NCBI RefSeq assembly: GCF_013004105.1
Contig: NZ_CP053085.1
Coordinates: forward strand, 3,720,001-3,784,000
Length of the DNA: 64,000 nucleotides
Direction: 5' to 3'
Origin: Gemmatimonas groenlandica
GTDB taxonomy: Bacteria; Gemmatimonadota; Gemmatimonadetes; Gemmatimonadales; Gemmatimonadaceae
Part shown: positions 54,512-63,148 of the stretch, one piece after another
Layout: every line of letters starts with the position of its first letter
How positions within the stretch are numbered: position 1 is the stretch's first letter
The notes under the pieces: model-generated
What the model was told of the DNA's origin: nothing
Database searches by the model: none
What the model saw: the letters and a program-made list of their open reading frames with translations, nothing else
Program-made: the position numbers and the translations under genes

Positions 54512-55741
54512 TCAGAAGCGGGTTACAACGAGGAAACCCACCGAACCACCAACGAACGATGTGGAGGGGGCGGCGGAGTCGCGCACGGACAGGCTTCCGG
54601 CCTGGGCCCGGACATACGGCTGCAGCGAGAGGTTGCCGGAGCGGGCGATCAGACCGAGCGTGCCGCCTCCGCTGATCACGCCGGACGTGGCGAGCCCCTG
54701 ATTGATCGCGAGACCGCTGTGGTACCGACCGTCGGCGGTGACCAACAGGTCGAGTGACCGGCGCAGCGGAATGCTGGTGCGCAGACCGCCGTCGATGTAG
54801 TTCGCCGACGAACCATTCACCTTGACGCCATCGCGTTCGAACTGGGAGCGGAAGCGGTGCGCGGTCCAGAGCACCAGTTCATTCACGCGCGGGGCGGCGA
54901 GCTGCAGCTGGATATCGGTCGTGACGATCGGTCCGAGACGGACGGTGGCCAGCGGCCGGGCGCTGCTCGAGGAGGGATCGCGCAGTTCGTCGGTGTCGTA
55001 GAGGTCGGCGGCGCTGCTGATGCTGAGTCGATGTTTGCCGACCAGGCGATCCAGACCGATCGAACCCCGGATTACGTTGCCCGGCTGGTAGTCGCCCGAA
55101 GGCGCGCCGGCGGTGAGGGCGGCCACCGGCTGATAGGTGCCGCGCATTTCGTACGAGCCGCCGACCGCCACGGCCCAGGCGCCGATCTTCCGGGCGACGA
55201 CCAGCCCGACGGTACCAGCGGGTCCGCCGCCGACCGGCGGTGCGCTGAGTCCGAGCGCGGGCGCGGCGCTGGCCCGGAGTACGGTGAGATTGTCGACGCT
55301 GAGTTCGGTCTGTCCCGTTGGCGCGTTGACGCCGGCGGTGAACACCAGGCCATCGTTGAACAGGCGACCGGTGGCGCGCACGCGCACGTCGCTGACACCG
55401 GACAGCGTGAGGTTCTGGCGCGCGCCGGTGCGCGGGTCGAAGCCCAGCCGCACCGTCGAGTAAACCGATTGCAGGTCGACGGTCCACTGGCTGCCAAGCG
55501 GCACGGCCAGTGAGATCGGGACCGAGAACTGCGAGATGCTGCGGAGGCGGATGGAATCGCGTCCTGCTCCACCGGGCTGCGTGTAGCCGTTGCCGCCGAA
55601 CTGGATCATATCGGCCGTGACGCCGGCCCCAAGCGCGCTGGTCCCGATGAGGCGATCCTGTGCGTGCGCGACGGTCGGCAGCAGGGCGGCGGCAGCGGCA
55701 AGTGCGATCCGGCGCCGGACGTTGGAGAAGGCGGCGCTCAT
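54512..55741 (-). CDS. Outer-membrane beta-barrel protein (unknown)
   Basis: The 409-residue protein has a signal peptide (LAAAAALLPTVAHAQ) and then alternating amphipathic strands with tight turns throughout, ending in the aromatic C-terminal signature LVVTRF expected for BAM-inserted barrels. It has an estimated 14-16 strands. I do not recognise the family. Its ATG overlaps the stop of the CsgG-like gene upstream (ATGA), and it precedes the repeat lipoprotein by 7 bases, so the three proteins are made together. Confidence 0.78.
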   Translation of the reverse strand: MSAAFSNVRRRIALAAAAALLPTVAHAQDRLIGTSALGAGVTADMIQFGGNGYTQPGGAGRDSIRLRSISQFSVPISLAVPLGSQWTVDLQSVYSTVRLGFDPRTGARQNLTLSGVSDVRVRATGRLFNDGLVFTAGVNAPTGQTELSVDNLTVLRASAAPALGLSAPPVGGGPAGTVGLVVARKIGAWAVAVGGSYEMRGTYQPVAALTAGAPSGDYQPGNVIRGSIGLDRLVGKHRLSISSAADLYDTDELRDPSSSSARPLATVRLGPIVTTDIQLQLAAPRVNELVLWTAHRFRSQFERDGVKVNGSSANYIDGGLRTSIPLRRSLDLLVTADGRYHSGLAINQGLATSGVISGGGTLGLIARSGNLSLQPYVRAQAGSLSVRDSAAPSTSFVGGSVGFLVVTRF

Positions 55742-56757
55742 GGACGCACCACCGTGATCACGATGATCCCCTTGGCGTTCGGAAAGGACGGATCGGTCGC
55801 GGTGGACACGGCACGCGAGACGTTGGTGACGAGATCGAGCGGCCGATTGAGGCGATCGACGGCCGTGGAGATGGCGCGATCGAGCGGTCGCACGCCGGGA
55901 ATGGCGACGGGGTTGCTGGTGCCGATGGCGCCGATCACGCGCGCTTCGATCTCACGATCGCGGGCGCCCTGAAAACTCTTGTCGATGCGGTGGGCTTGGC
56001 GGAACGCGTTGGCGGCGCCCTTCGAATCCCCCTGATAGGTGCGCTGTACGCCGCGTCCGTACGCCAGCAGGGCGGCCACACTCTTGGTGGGCTGCTGCTC
56101 GATCTCGGCGCGTTCGGCTGGCGAGAGCACGATGCCGAGCGACTGGAAGAGTCGGAACACCAGCTCCTTCTCGGCCGCGAAGATCTCGGCCAGTGGGGCA
56201 CGGGCATCGACGGCCGTCGTCACGGTGGACTTCTCGACATCGCCGATCCGGGCGCCGAGTCGAATGGTGCGACCGTCGGGCAGCGGCTCGACGGAGCCGA
56301 AGATGAGCCGTTCGGCGCTCACGAGTCGACCGACGCGCGGCGCGGTGGCAGAGTCGACACGCCCCGAGGCCGCGAGATCGAGTTCACGCAGCACTTCGCC
56401 CAGTCGGGCCCGCTCGACGACGGTGAGGCCTTTGCTGAGCGATAGATCGGTCGAGACGAGGTCAGCCAGCGCGAAGGCCAGCGGCACCAGCGTAGTGTCG
56501 CGCCCCAGGGACGCAAACGGCGGCACGCCGATGACGCCTCGTCGCGTGCCGTTACCGGCCTGTTCAGCGGCAAGCGCGCGGACCCGGGCACTGTCGGCCG
56601 CGGTCACGGGGCGCGCCGCGGTAGCCGGCACAGGTCGCGAACCGGCACAACCGGCGGCGAGCAGCAGAGACAGCGCCGGCGTCACGATCGACAACCACGG
56701 GCGCCCGCCCGCGGAAGGATGTGACGGCGGCAACGGACGCAGATGCGTGGAAAGCAT
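55738..56757 (-). CDS. CsgG/FlgO-like lipoprotein with TPR
   Basis: From ATG 56757 (56778 also possible) the 339-residue protein has a signal sequence ending in the lipobox LLAAGC. The fold resembles CsgG/FlgO: RRGVIGVPPFAS, LADLVSTDLSLSKGLTVVERARLGEVLRELDLA, AERLIFGSVEPL. A TPR-like stretch (LAYGRGVQRTYQGDSKGAANAFRQAHRID) follows, as in its relative at 51332. The first gene of a three-gene operon with the barrel and the repeat lipoprotein. I infer an outer-membrane assembly or gating role. No direct curli genes are present. Confidence 0.8.
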   Translation of the reverse strand: MLSTHLRPLPPSHPSAGGRPWLSIVTPALSLLLAAGCAGSRPVPATAARPVTAADSARVRALAAEQAGNGTRRGVIGVPPFASLGRDTTLVPLAFALADLVSTDLSLSKGLTVVERARLGEVLRELDLAASGRVDSATAPRVGRLVSAERLIFGSVEPLPDGRTIRLGARIGDVEKSTVTTAVDARAPLAEIFAAEKELVFRLFQSLGIVLSPAERAEIEQQPTKSVAALLAYGRGVQRTYQGDSKGAANAFRQAHRIDKSFQGARDREIEARVIGAIGTSNPVAIPGVRPLDRAISTAVDRLNRPLDLVTNVSRAVSTATDPSFPNAKGIIVITVVRP

Positions 56758-56927
56758 GACGGGGGGCAGAAGAAACACGACGCACAGATTGCGGAGTACT
56801 CAGGGTGCGAATGTGCCGTCGGCATTCCTGAGGGTCAAGCGAAATGCCGGATGAGGCACGTAGCTTGCCCAGTGTGTATGTGATGTGTGACGATGTACGT
56901 GTGACCAAACGAATACGGAGGAATACC

Positions 56928-58364
56928 ATGGGGACAGGACTGCGCCGTGCTGCAGCTTGCGGGCTGCTGCTTTCGACAGGCGCCTGCGCGACGAATCCCG
57001 TGACGGGACGGCGCGAGCTGTCGCTCATCTCGGAATCGCAGGAAATCCAGATGGGCAAACAGGCCTCGGCCGGTGATCTGCAGCGGGTCGGTGAATACCC
57101 CAGCTCAGAAGCGCAGGCCTTGGTGAAGCGCATCGGTACGCAGATCGCGGCCAAGTCGGAGCGTCCGAATCTGCCGTGGGAGTTCCATCTGCTCGACGAT
57201 GCGGCGGTGAATGCGTTCGCCTATCCCGGCGGCTTCATCTTCGTGACGCGCGGCTTGATGACGCACCTGAACAGCGAAGCGGAGCTCGCCGAGGTCATCG
57301 GGCACGAGATCGGTCACGTGACCGCAAAGCACACGGTCGCTGCGATGAGCAAGCAACAAGTCGCCCAGATCGGACTGGTGGGCGCGAGCATTCTCTCGCC
57401 GACGGTCGCCAAGTACGGCGATGTGCTGGGCTCCGGTGCCGGACTGCTTTTCCTCAAGTTCGGTCGTGATGACGAACTGCAGGCCGACGCGCTCGGCTTC
57501 CAGTATTCGCTCGCGCAAGGCTTCGATGTGCGTGAAGCGGCGAATGTGTTCACGACACTCGGTCGTTTGGGCGACGGTGGTGGTCGCGTGCCGGAGTGGC
57601 AGAGCACGCACCCGGATCCGGGCAATCGCGTGCAGCGTGCCGAGCAACGTGTGGCGGAACTGCCTGCCGGCGCGTTGTCGAACACGAAGGTCAATCGTGA
57701 TACGTACATGCGACTGCTGAACGGCATGGTCTTCGGCGAGAATCCGCGTCAGGGCTATTTCCGCGGCACGCGCTTCCTCCATCCGGATCTCCGCTTCGAA
57801 ATCACGTTCCCGACAGGCTGGAAGACGGCGAACATGCCGGATGCGGTCGTCGCGGGAAGCCCCGACAACGGTGCGCAGATCCAGCTCGTCCCGGGCCAGG
57901 GCACGCCGACACAGGCGCTGCAGGGCTTTCTCGGTCAGCAGGGCATCGTGGTCGGTCAGAGCGGCCAGACGACGATCAACGGTCTTCCGGCAGTGATCGC
58001 ATCGTTTACGGCGCAGACGGAGCAGGGCGGCCTCGCCGGCCTCGCGATGTCCGTGTCGCATCAGAACACGACGTACCTGATCTACGGCATCATGGCGCAG
58101 CAAGTCGCGTCGCAGCGTGGTGCCGAAGTGGAGGCGTCGATCCGCTCGTTCAAGCCACTGAACGATCCGGCGCTGATCAACGTGCAACCGGGACGCGTGG
58201 AGATCGTGACACTGCCGTCAGCGATGAACGGTACCCAGTTCCTGCAGCGATATCCGAGTACGATTCCTGAAGCCCAAGTGCTGATCATCAACGGCATCCA
58301 AGCCGCATCGACGCTGCCGCGTGGTGCGCTCATGAAACGTGTGGTGGGCGGGATTGGTTCGTGA
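56928..58364 (+). CDS. M48-family metalloprotease lipoprotein (BepA/LoiP-like)
   Basis: Periplasmic, outer-membrane-anchored zinc protease probably involved in quality control. ATG 56928 has a strong Shine-Dalgarno (GGAGG) 8 bases upstream. The lipobox is LSTGAC, followed by the family start NPVTGRRELSLISESQEIQMG. The zinc site is HEIGH (H126, E127, H130) with the third ligand in DDELQAD (E183). A C-terminal domain of about 220 residues, seen in longer M48 proteins of this type, follows. An open frame reaches to 56844 but lacks a good site. The gene ends just before inverted-repeat element B. Confidence 0.92.
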   Translation: MGTGLRRAAACGLLLSTGACATNPVTGRRELSLISESQEIQMGKQASAGDLQRVGEYPSSEAQALVKRIGTQIAAKSERPNLPWEFHLLDDAAVNAFAYPGGFIFVTRGLMTHLNSEAELAEVIGHEIGHVTAKHTVAAMSKQQVAQIGLVGASILSPTVAKYGDVLGSGAGLLFLKFGRDDELQADALGFQYSLAQGFDVREAANVFTTLGRLGDGGGRVPEWQSTHPDPGNRVQRAEQRVAELPAGALSNTKVNRDTYMRLLNGMVFGENPRQGYFRGTRFLHPDLRFEITFPTGWKTANMPDAVVAGSPDNGAQIQLVPGQGTPTQALQGFLGQQGIVVGQSGQTTINGLPAVIASFTAQTEQGGLAGLAMSVSHQNTTYLIYGIMAQQVASQRGAEVEASIRSFKPLNDPALINVQPGRVEIVTLPSAMNGTQFLQRYPSTIPEAQVLIINGIQAASTLPRGALMKRVVGGIGS

Positions 58365-58384
58365 TGGCCGTGGGGAACTCTGGG

Positions 58385-58676
58385 GATACGAACGGAAACG
58401 GCGGTTCCTGACTGACACGGATACGAACCGATAGGAACTGATAGGAACGGATCTGCTCCGTGGGATACGACGGGCGTTGGCTTGTCAACAATTGGTGATT
58501 TTTCTGGTAATAAGCAAAAGGGCAACGGCGCGATTGGCCGTTGCCTTCTTTGTTCGCAAGAAAAAACTTATGTGCACCGGCGATCATGGTGACATCACAC
58601 GGAGCCGATCCGTTGCTATCGGTTGCTATCGGTTCGTATCCGCGTCAGTCAGGAACCGTTCGTTTCCGTTTCTATC
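58385..58676. repeat. Long inverted-repeat element B (arms 58385-58462 and 58598-58676)
   Basis: Arms of 78 and 79 bases are reverse complements at about 70 positions, around a 135-base spacer that itself carries a bidirectional terminator. Inside the arms the unit GATAGGAACN/GATAGCAACC recurs with a 10-base period. Arm 1 shares over 40 of 57 positions with arm 1 of element A, including an identical aacggatctgctccg. The right arm runs into the 3' end of the MFS gene, supplying its last codons. Confidence 0.88.
58518..58549. terminator. Bidirectional terminator within element B
   Basis: The stem ggcaacggc / gccgttgcc (9 bp) with loop gcgattg is flanked by A-rich sequence on the left and ttctt on the right. 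It lies midway between the convergent M48 and MFS genes and can end both transcripts. Confidence 0.7.
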
Positions 58677-59842
58677 AGATCAGTCGGAGGCTTCGGTTTA
58701 GGGCGCGTGTGGATCAACAGCGCGCCCGCCAATGAAACAACGGCGCCGACGAGGAAGGGGATCGACAGTGAACTCGCGCTCGCCACACCGCTGGCGGCGA
58801 ACGGACCGATAACCCGGCCCATCGACGCGGCGCCCTGGTAGGCGCCCAGCACGCTGCCGCGTTCGTGTGGTTCGGCGGCGTTCGCGACGAGGCCGCTCAT
58901 GCTGGGATTGAAGAGGGCCGAGCCCACGCCGAAGATGCCGAGCGCGAAGAGCAGCCACGCCATCGAGTGCGAGAAGGGAATGCAGCCCATGCCGACGCCG
59001 ACGAGAATGGCGCCGATGCGCGTGAGTGATTGTGCGCCGAAACGCTTCGTGAGCGGGCCGATCACGCCGCCCTGCACCACCACAGACACGACGCCGACGA
59101 AGCCGTAGATCCAGCCCAGCGCGCGCGGACCCACGCCGAGGCGGTCGGCGGTAAACAGCGCCAGCGTGCTCTGAAAGAGCGCGACGGCGGCCACCACGAT
59201 AACCGTCGAGAGCAACAGATCGCGCAGCACCGGGCGCGCGAAGTAGGTGCGCATGCCCGTACGCTTCGTGGTCGACGACCGGCGCTTTTCCGGCGGCAGC
59301 GATTCGGGGAGTCGGAACAGCGTCAGCACAAATGCGACGAGCGACAGCACGGCGGCGCCGTACGCCACGCGGGCGAACGCCGAGCCGTCGTCGGGATTCG
59401 CACCGGCCAGCATTCCGCCCAACGCCGGGCCGAGAACGAAGCCCATGCCAAAGGCGGAGCCGAGCAGGCCGAGCGCCTTGGGCCGAGTGTCGTCGGTAGT
59501 GATATCCGTGGTGTAGGCGTAGGCCGCCGAGATGTTGCCGGCGGCGAGTCCGGCCACGATGCGTGAAATCGCCAGCATGGTGCCCGTCGTGCTGAAGGCC
59601 AGCATCGCCGAGGCACCGGCGTTGGCGAGCAGCGTGATCAGCAGCACGGGGCGTCGGCCGATGCGATCCGAGAGACTACCCCAGATCGGCGCGCCCACCA
59701 GCTGCCCGAGCGAGTACAGCCCCAGGAAGAAGATGACCGATGCCGGTGCGACACCGACATGCTCGGCGTAGAACGGAAAGACCGGGATGATCATCCCGAA
59801 CCCGATCAGGTCGAGAAAGACAACGAGAAAAAGTGTGAACAC
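58649..59842 (-). CDS. Major facilitator superfamily drug/metabolite exporter (TetA/MdtG-like)
   Basis: Inner-membrane proton-driven transporter. From GTG 59842 the product has about 397 residues and 12 TM helices. It has the DHA1-type helix-1 sequence FLDLIGFGMIIPVFPFY, motif A in loop 2-3 (GSLSDRIGRRPVLL), and the antiporter motif C in helix 5 (GFVLGPALGGML). This GTG matches the family start. No ATG is suitably placed, and much longer upstream reading would overlap the divergent gene at 59891. The last residues (IETETNGS) come from inverted-repeat element B. Substrate unknown. Confidence 0.85.
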   Translation of the reverse strand: MFTLFLVVFLDLIGFGMIIPVFPFYAEHVGVAPASVIFFLGLYSLGQLVGAPIWGSLSDRIGRRPVLLITLLANAGASAMLAFSTTGTMLAISRIVAGLAAGNISAAYAYTTDITTDDTRPKALGLLGSAFGMGFVLGPALGGMLAGANPDDGSAFARVAYGAAVLSLVAFVLTLFRLPESLPPEKRRSSTTKRTGMRTYFARPVLRDLLLSTVIVVAAVALFQSTLALFTADRLGVGPRALGWIYGFVGVVSVVVQGGVIGPLTKRFGAQSLTRIGAILVGVGMGCIPFSHSMAWLLFALGIFGVGSALFNPSMSGLVANAAEPHERGSVLGAYQGAASMGRVIGPFAASGVASASSLSIPFLVGAVVSLAGALLIHTRPKPKPPTDLIETETNGS

Positions 59843-59890
59843 TGGGTGAATTGGGGTGGCTGCGCCGCGGGCGGGAGAGAAGATTGGGGG

Positions 59891-60361
59891 ATGGCCGATG
59901 ATTCTGGCAATTCTCCCTCCGAAATGGCGCCCGATCGTGAAGCGCGCATTCTCGATGATCTGCAGGATGCTGTCCAACGCATGCACGTGCTCGCGCGTTC
60001 GCCGCGGATCGTGCTGGCCTCTGGCACACGTGCCCAGGGCGCCCGTCCGATGGCTTGGCAGGCGCTGTTCGAGCGGAGCTTCGGCGGCGAACTGCCCCCG
60101 GTGAGCTATCGCGGTGCCCCGGCGTCGGCGTTGACGACCGTGCTCGCCAAGGGCTTCGACAGCGAGCCGACGCTCGGCAGCGGATGGTCGCACCCCCGAT
60201 TGCGCGATGCGATGACCATGGGGCCGGTCATTCAGGTGTTCCGGTCTGATCGACTCCCCGACGATGTCGGGCGGGCACTGCTGGGGGTCATCGTGTTTGA
60301 AGAGGACGGCCTGCAATTGGCGGGTGTGCGCGCGATCGTCCGTGAGTTTGGCCTGCAGTAA
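59891..60361 (+). CDS. Hypothetical protein coupled to acyl-CoA synthetase
   Basis: A 156-residue soluble protein from ATG 59891, preceded by a G-rich ribosome site. There is no signal peptide or TM. It contains a helical start (REARILDDLQDAVQRMHVLAR) and a conserved-looking central segment (PVSYRGAPASALTTVLAKGFD; GSGWSHPRLRDAM). I do not recognise a family. Its stop overlaps the next start (TAATG), so it is translated with the MatB-like gene, and a role linked to that enzyme is plausible. It starts 48 bases from the divergent MFS gene. Confidence 0.65.
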   Translation: MADDSGNSPSEMAPDREARILDDLQDAVQRMHVLARSPRIVLASGTRAQGARPMAWQALFERSFGGELPPVSYRGAPASALTTVLAKGFDSEPTLGSGWSHPRLRDAMTMGPVIQVFRSDRLPDDVGRALLGVIVFEEDGLQLAGVRAIVREFGLQ

Positions 60362-61839
60362 TGTCACTCCTCGGATTGTACGATCGCTCGCTGCTGGGAC
60401 GGGCGGCGACTCCCGCGCTCGACTACCTCGGCACGTCCGGAGAGGCACTCGGACTGACATTCGGCGCGCTCGAGGCGCGGAGTAATCGGATGGCGCACGC
60501 GCTGCGCGCGCGCGGCGTGCAGGCCGGTGATCGGCTCGCGTTTTATCTCACCAACCGGATCGAGGTCATCGACCTCTGGTTGGCGTGCATCAAGACCGGC
60601 ATCATCGTGGTGCCCGTGAACGTGCTCTATCGTGAACGCGAGATCACGCACATCGTGAGCGATGCCGCGCCGGTCGCGGTGATCACGACGTCGGCGCAGC
60701 TGGGTGACCTGCCGCAAGGTGTGATCTCCTGGAGCCTCGAAGCCTTGGTGGCCGAGGCGGCGTCGCAGGCAGTCACGCGCAGCACCGTGTTGTGTTCGGC
60801 CAATACGCCGGCCGCGCTGGTCTATACGTCGGGCACCACTGGCGCGTCGAAGGGGGCCGTGCTCACGCATGGCAACTTCGCCGCGAATGCGCTGGCGCTC
60901 ACCAGTGCCTGGGAGTTCACCAGCGACGATCGCTACCTCGCGGTGCTGCCGCTCTTTCACGTACATGGACTCGGTAACGGGCTGCATGTGTGGCTGCTCA
61001 GCGGCTGCCACATGCGGCTCGCCGAGCGGTTTGAGCATGAGCGCGCGGCCGACTGGTTCGAGACCTACCAGCCCACTGTGTTCTTCGGTGTGCCAACGAT
61101 GTTAGTGCGGTTGCTCGACGTGGCGCCGGAGCGCGCGGCCGCGATCGGCACGCGCACGCGGTTGTTCGTGTCGGGCTCGGCGCCACTGCCGGCACCCGTG
61201 ATGGACGCCTTCCGTGAGCGGTTCGGCCACGTCATTCTCGAGCGCTACGGCATGACCGAGACGCTCATGAACGTCAGCAACCCGTACTACGGTGAGCGGC
61301 GCGCTGGAACCGTGGGTTTTCCAATGCCGCTGACGGCGGTGCGTATCGTCGACGAAAACGGTCAGGACGTGCCCGACGGCACGAGCGGAGAGTTGTGGGT
61401 GCGCGGGCCGAATGTGTGCGACGGCTACTGGCGTCGACCGGAGGCAACGGCGGCGGCGTTCACGGACGGCTGGTTTCGCACCGGGGACGTGGGTGTGCGC
61501 GCGACCGATGGCTACATCACGCTGGAAGGTCGGCGCAGTGATCTGATCATCTCGGGAGGCTTCAACATTTATCCACGCGAGATCGAAGAGTTGCTGGCCG
61601 AGCAGGAGGGCGTGCGCGAAGCAGCCGTGGTGGGTGTGAAGGACGCGGTGCGTGGTGAAGTGCCGGTGGCCTATGTGGTGTGTGACGCGGCCGTCGACCT
61701 GGACGCGCTCGCGCAGCAGGTCCGCACCCAGTTGGCGTCGTTCAAGGTGCCGCGCGGTTTCGTGCGGGTGGATGCACTGCCGCGCACGGCGCTGGGCAAA
61801 GTGCAGCGGCATCTGCTGCCGCCGTGGACGATCTCGTGA
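60361..61839 (+). CDS. Acyl-CoA synthetase, malonyl-CoA synthetase (MatB)-like
   Basis: Activates a carboxylic acid with ATP and CoA. The 492-residue protein has the ANL-superfamily motifs: P-loop YTSGTTGASKGAVLTH, the A4 region LPLFHVHGLGNGLHVWLL, A5 ERYGMTE, A7 FRTGDVGVRATDGYITLEGR and A10 PRTALGKVQRHLL with the catalytic lysine. The AWEFTSDD...FHVHGLGNGLH segment and the 490-residue length are close to malonyl-CoA synthetases. The next gene is a MatC-like carrier. Other short or medium dicarboxylic substrates remain possible, since a generic fatty-acyl-CoA ligase would look similar. Confidence 0.82.
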   Translation: MSLLGLYDRSLLGRAATPALDYLGTSGEALGLTFGALEARSNRMAHALRARGVQAGDRLAFYLTNRIEVIDLWLACIKTGIIVVPVNVLYREREITHIVSDAAPVAVITTSAQLGDLPQGVISWSLEALVAEAASQAVTRSTVLCSANTPAALVYTSGTTGASKGAVLTHGNFAANALALTSAWEFTSDDRYLAVLPLFHVHGLGNGLHVWLLSGCHMRLAERFEHERAADWFETYQPTVFFGVPTMLVRLLDVAPERAAAIGTRTRLFVSGSAPLPAPVMDAFRERFGHVILERYGMTETLMNVSNPYYGERRAGTVGFPMPLTAVRIVDENGQDVPDGTSGELWVRGPNVCDGYWRRPEATAAAFTDGWFRTGDVGVRATDGYITLEGRRSDLIISGGFNIYPREIEELLAEQEGVREAAVVGVKDAVRGEVPVAYVVCDAAVDLDALAQQVRTQLASFKVPRGFVRVDALPRTALGKVQRHLLPPWTIS

Positions 61840-61863
61840 GCCGGACGGCATGAGCGAGCCCGC

Positions 61864-63108
61864 ATGAGTCCCGCGCTGCTGTCACTGCTGGCCCTGCTGC
61901 TGGTGGTGGCGGCCAGTCTCACCTCACGCGTGAATGTCGGCGTGCTGGCGGTGGCGCTGGCCTGGGGCATCGCGACGTTCGCGGCCGACTGGAAAGTCGA
62001 ACAGTTGATGGCGGTGTTTCCCTCGTCGCTGTTTCTCACGCTGTTGGGGGTGACCCTGCTGTTCGGCGTGGCGCAGGCCAATGGCACGATGCAGGCCGTC
62101 TCGCAGCACGGCGTACGGCTCCTCGGCGGGCGGTCCGCCCTGTTGCCCCCGTTCTTCTTCGTGCTGGCCTGCCTGATCTCCACCAGCGGACCGGGCGCCA
62201 TCGCGACCACGGCACTCCTGGCCCCCTTGGCGATGGGCATCGCGCATCGGGCGAAGGCGCCGATGTTGCTGATGGCCCTGATGGTGGGGAACGGGGCGAA
62301 CGCCGGCAACCTGTCGCCGATCAGCGCTATCGGTGCGCTGGTGCAGACCCTGATGGCGAAGGCCGGGCTGGGCGGCCATGCGACCGAGGTCCTGGTCATG
62401 AACTTCGCGGCGCACGCGATCGTGGCGATCGCGGCGTGGGCGATGTTCGGCGGACCGGCGATGCTGAGCCACGGTCGCGTGGTGGTCGACGAGGAGCGCA
62501 CCCCCTTCACGCGCGCTCACTGGACGACACTGGCCGTCGGCGTCCTCTGGGTGAGCAGCGTGCTGCTGTTCAAGTTCAACCCCGGGCTCACCGCCTTCGC
62601 CGCGGCGGCGGTGCTGGTATTGATTGGTATCGGCGACGACAGCGCAATGCTGAAGCAAGTGCCTTGGCCGGTGATCGTGATGGTGTGCGGGGTGAGCGTG
62701 CTGATCGGCGTGCTGGAGAAGACCGGGGGCATGGATCTCTTCACGACGCTCCTGTCGAAGCTGGCCACGCCCGGCTCGGTGAACGGGGTGATCGCCGGCG
62801 TGACGGGCCTGATCTCGACCTATAGCTCCACCTCGGGCGTCGTGTATCCGGCGTTTCTCCCGGCGGTGCCGGGGCTGGTCGCCAAGCTCGGTGGCGGCCA
62901 CCCGCTGCAGATCGCGATCAGCATCAACGTGGGTGCGGCGTTGGTCGACGTCTCACCGCTCTCGACGATCGGCGCCCTGTGCATCGCGGCTGTTCCGGCC
63001 GGTCACGACACGAAGCAGCTGTTCCGTCAGCTCCTGATGTGGGGCTTTGCCATGACGATCGTGGGTGCGCTCTTCTGTCAGTTCCTGGTGCCAGTATTCA
63101 TTCGCTGA
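61864..63108 (+). CDS. Dicarboxylate carrier, MatC-like (SLC13/ArsB superfamily)
   Basis: Multi-pass permease of 414 residues with about 12 hydrophobic segments. The N-terminal 150 residues carry the MatC_N pattern (FPSSLFLTLLGVTLLFGVAQANGTM, FVLACLISTSGPGAIATTALLAPLAMG). Two SGP/STSGV re-entrant-type loops (about 100 and 322) resemble the SNT-type substrate loops of this superfamily. It lies 24 bases after the MatB-like gene on the same strand, which suggests uptake then CoA activation of malonate or a related diacid. The decarboxylase MatA is not in the window. Confidence 0.84.
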   Translation: MSPALLSLLALLLVVAASLTSRVNVGVLAVALAWGIATFAADWKVEQLMAVFPSSLFLTLLGVTLLFGVAQANGTMQAVSQHGVRLLGGRSALLPPFFFVLACLISTSGPGAIATTALLAPLAMGIAHRAKAPMLLMALMVGNGANAGNLSPISAIGALVQTLMAKAGLGGHATEVLVMNFAAHAIVAIAAWAMFGGPAMLSHGRVVVDEERTPFTRAHWTTLAVGVLWVSSVLLFKFNPGLTAFAAAAVLVLIGIGDDSAMLKQVPWPVIVMVCGVSVLIGVLEKTGGMDLFTTLLSKLATPGSVNGVIAGVTGLISTYSSTSGVVYPAFLPAVPGLVAKLGGGHPLQIAISINVGAALVDVSPLSTIGALCIAAVPAGHDTKQLFRQLLMWGFAMTIVGALFCQFLVPVFIR

Positions 63109-63148
63109 CGATGTCCTGCTGTTCAACTGACCACTCGGAATTCATGGT

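Noticed and set aside
59843-60460. N-terminal extension of the MFS transporter
   Set aside because: The added 200 residues are antisense to the hypothetical and MatB-like genes and are not transporter-like. The GTG at 59842 restores normal MFS length.
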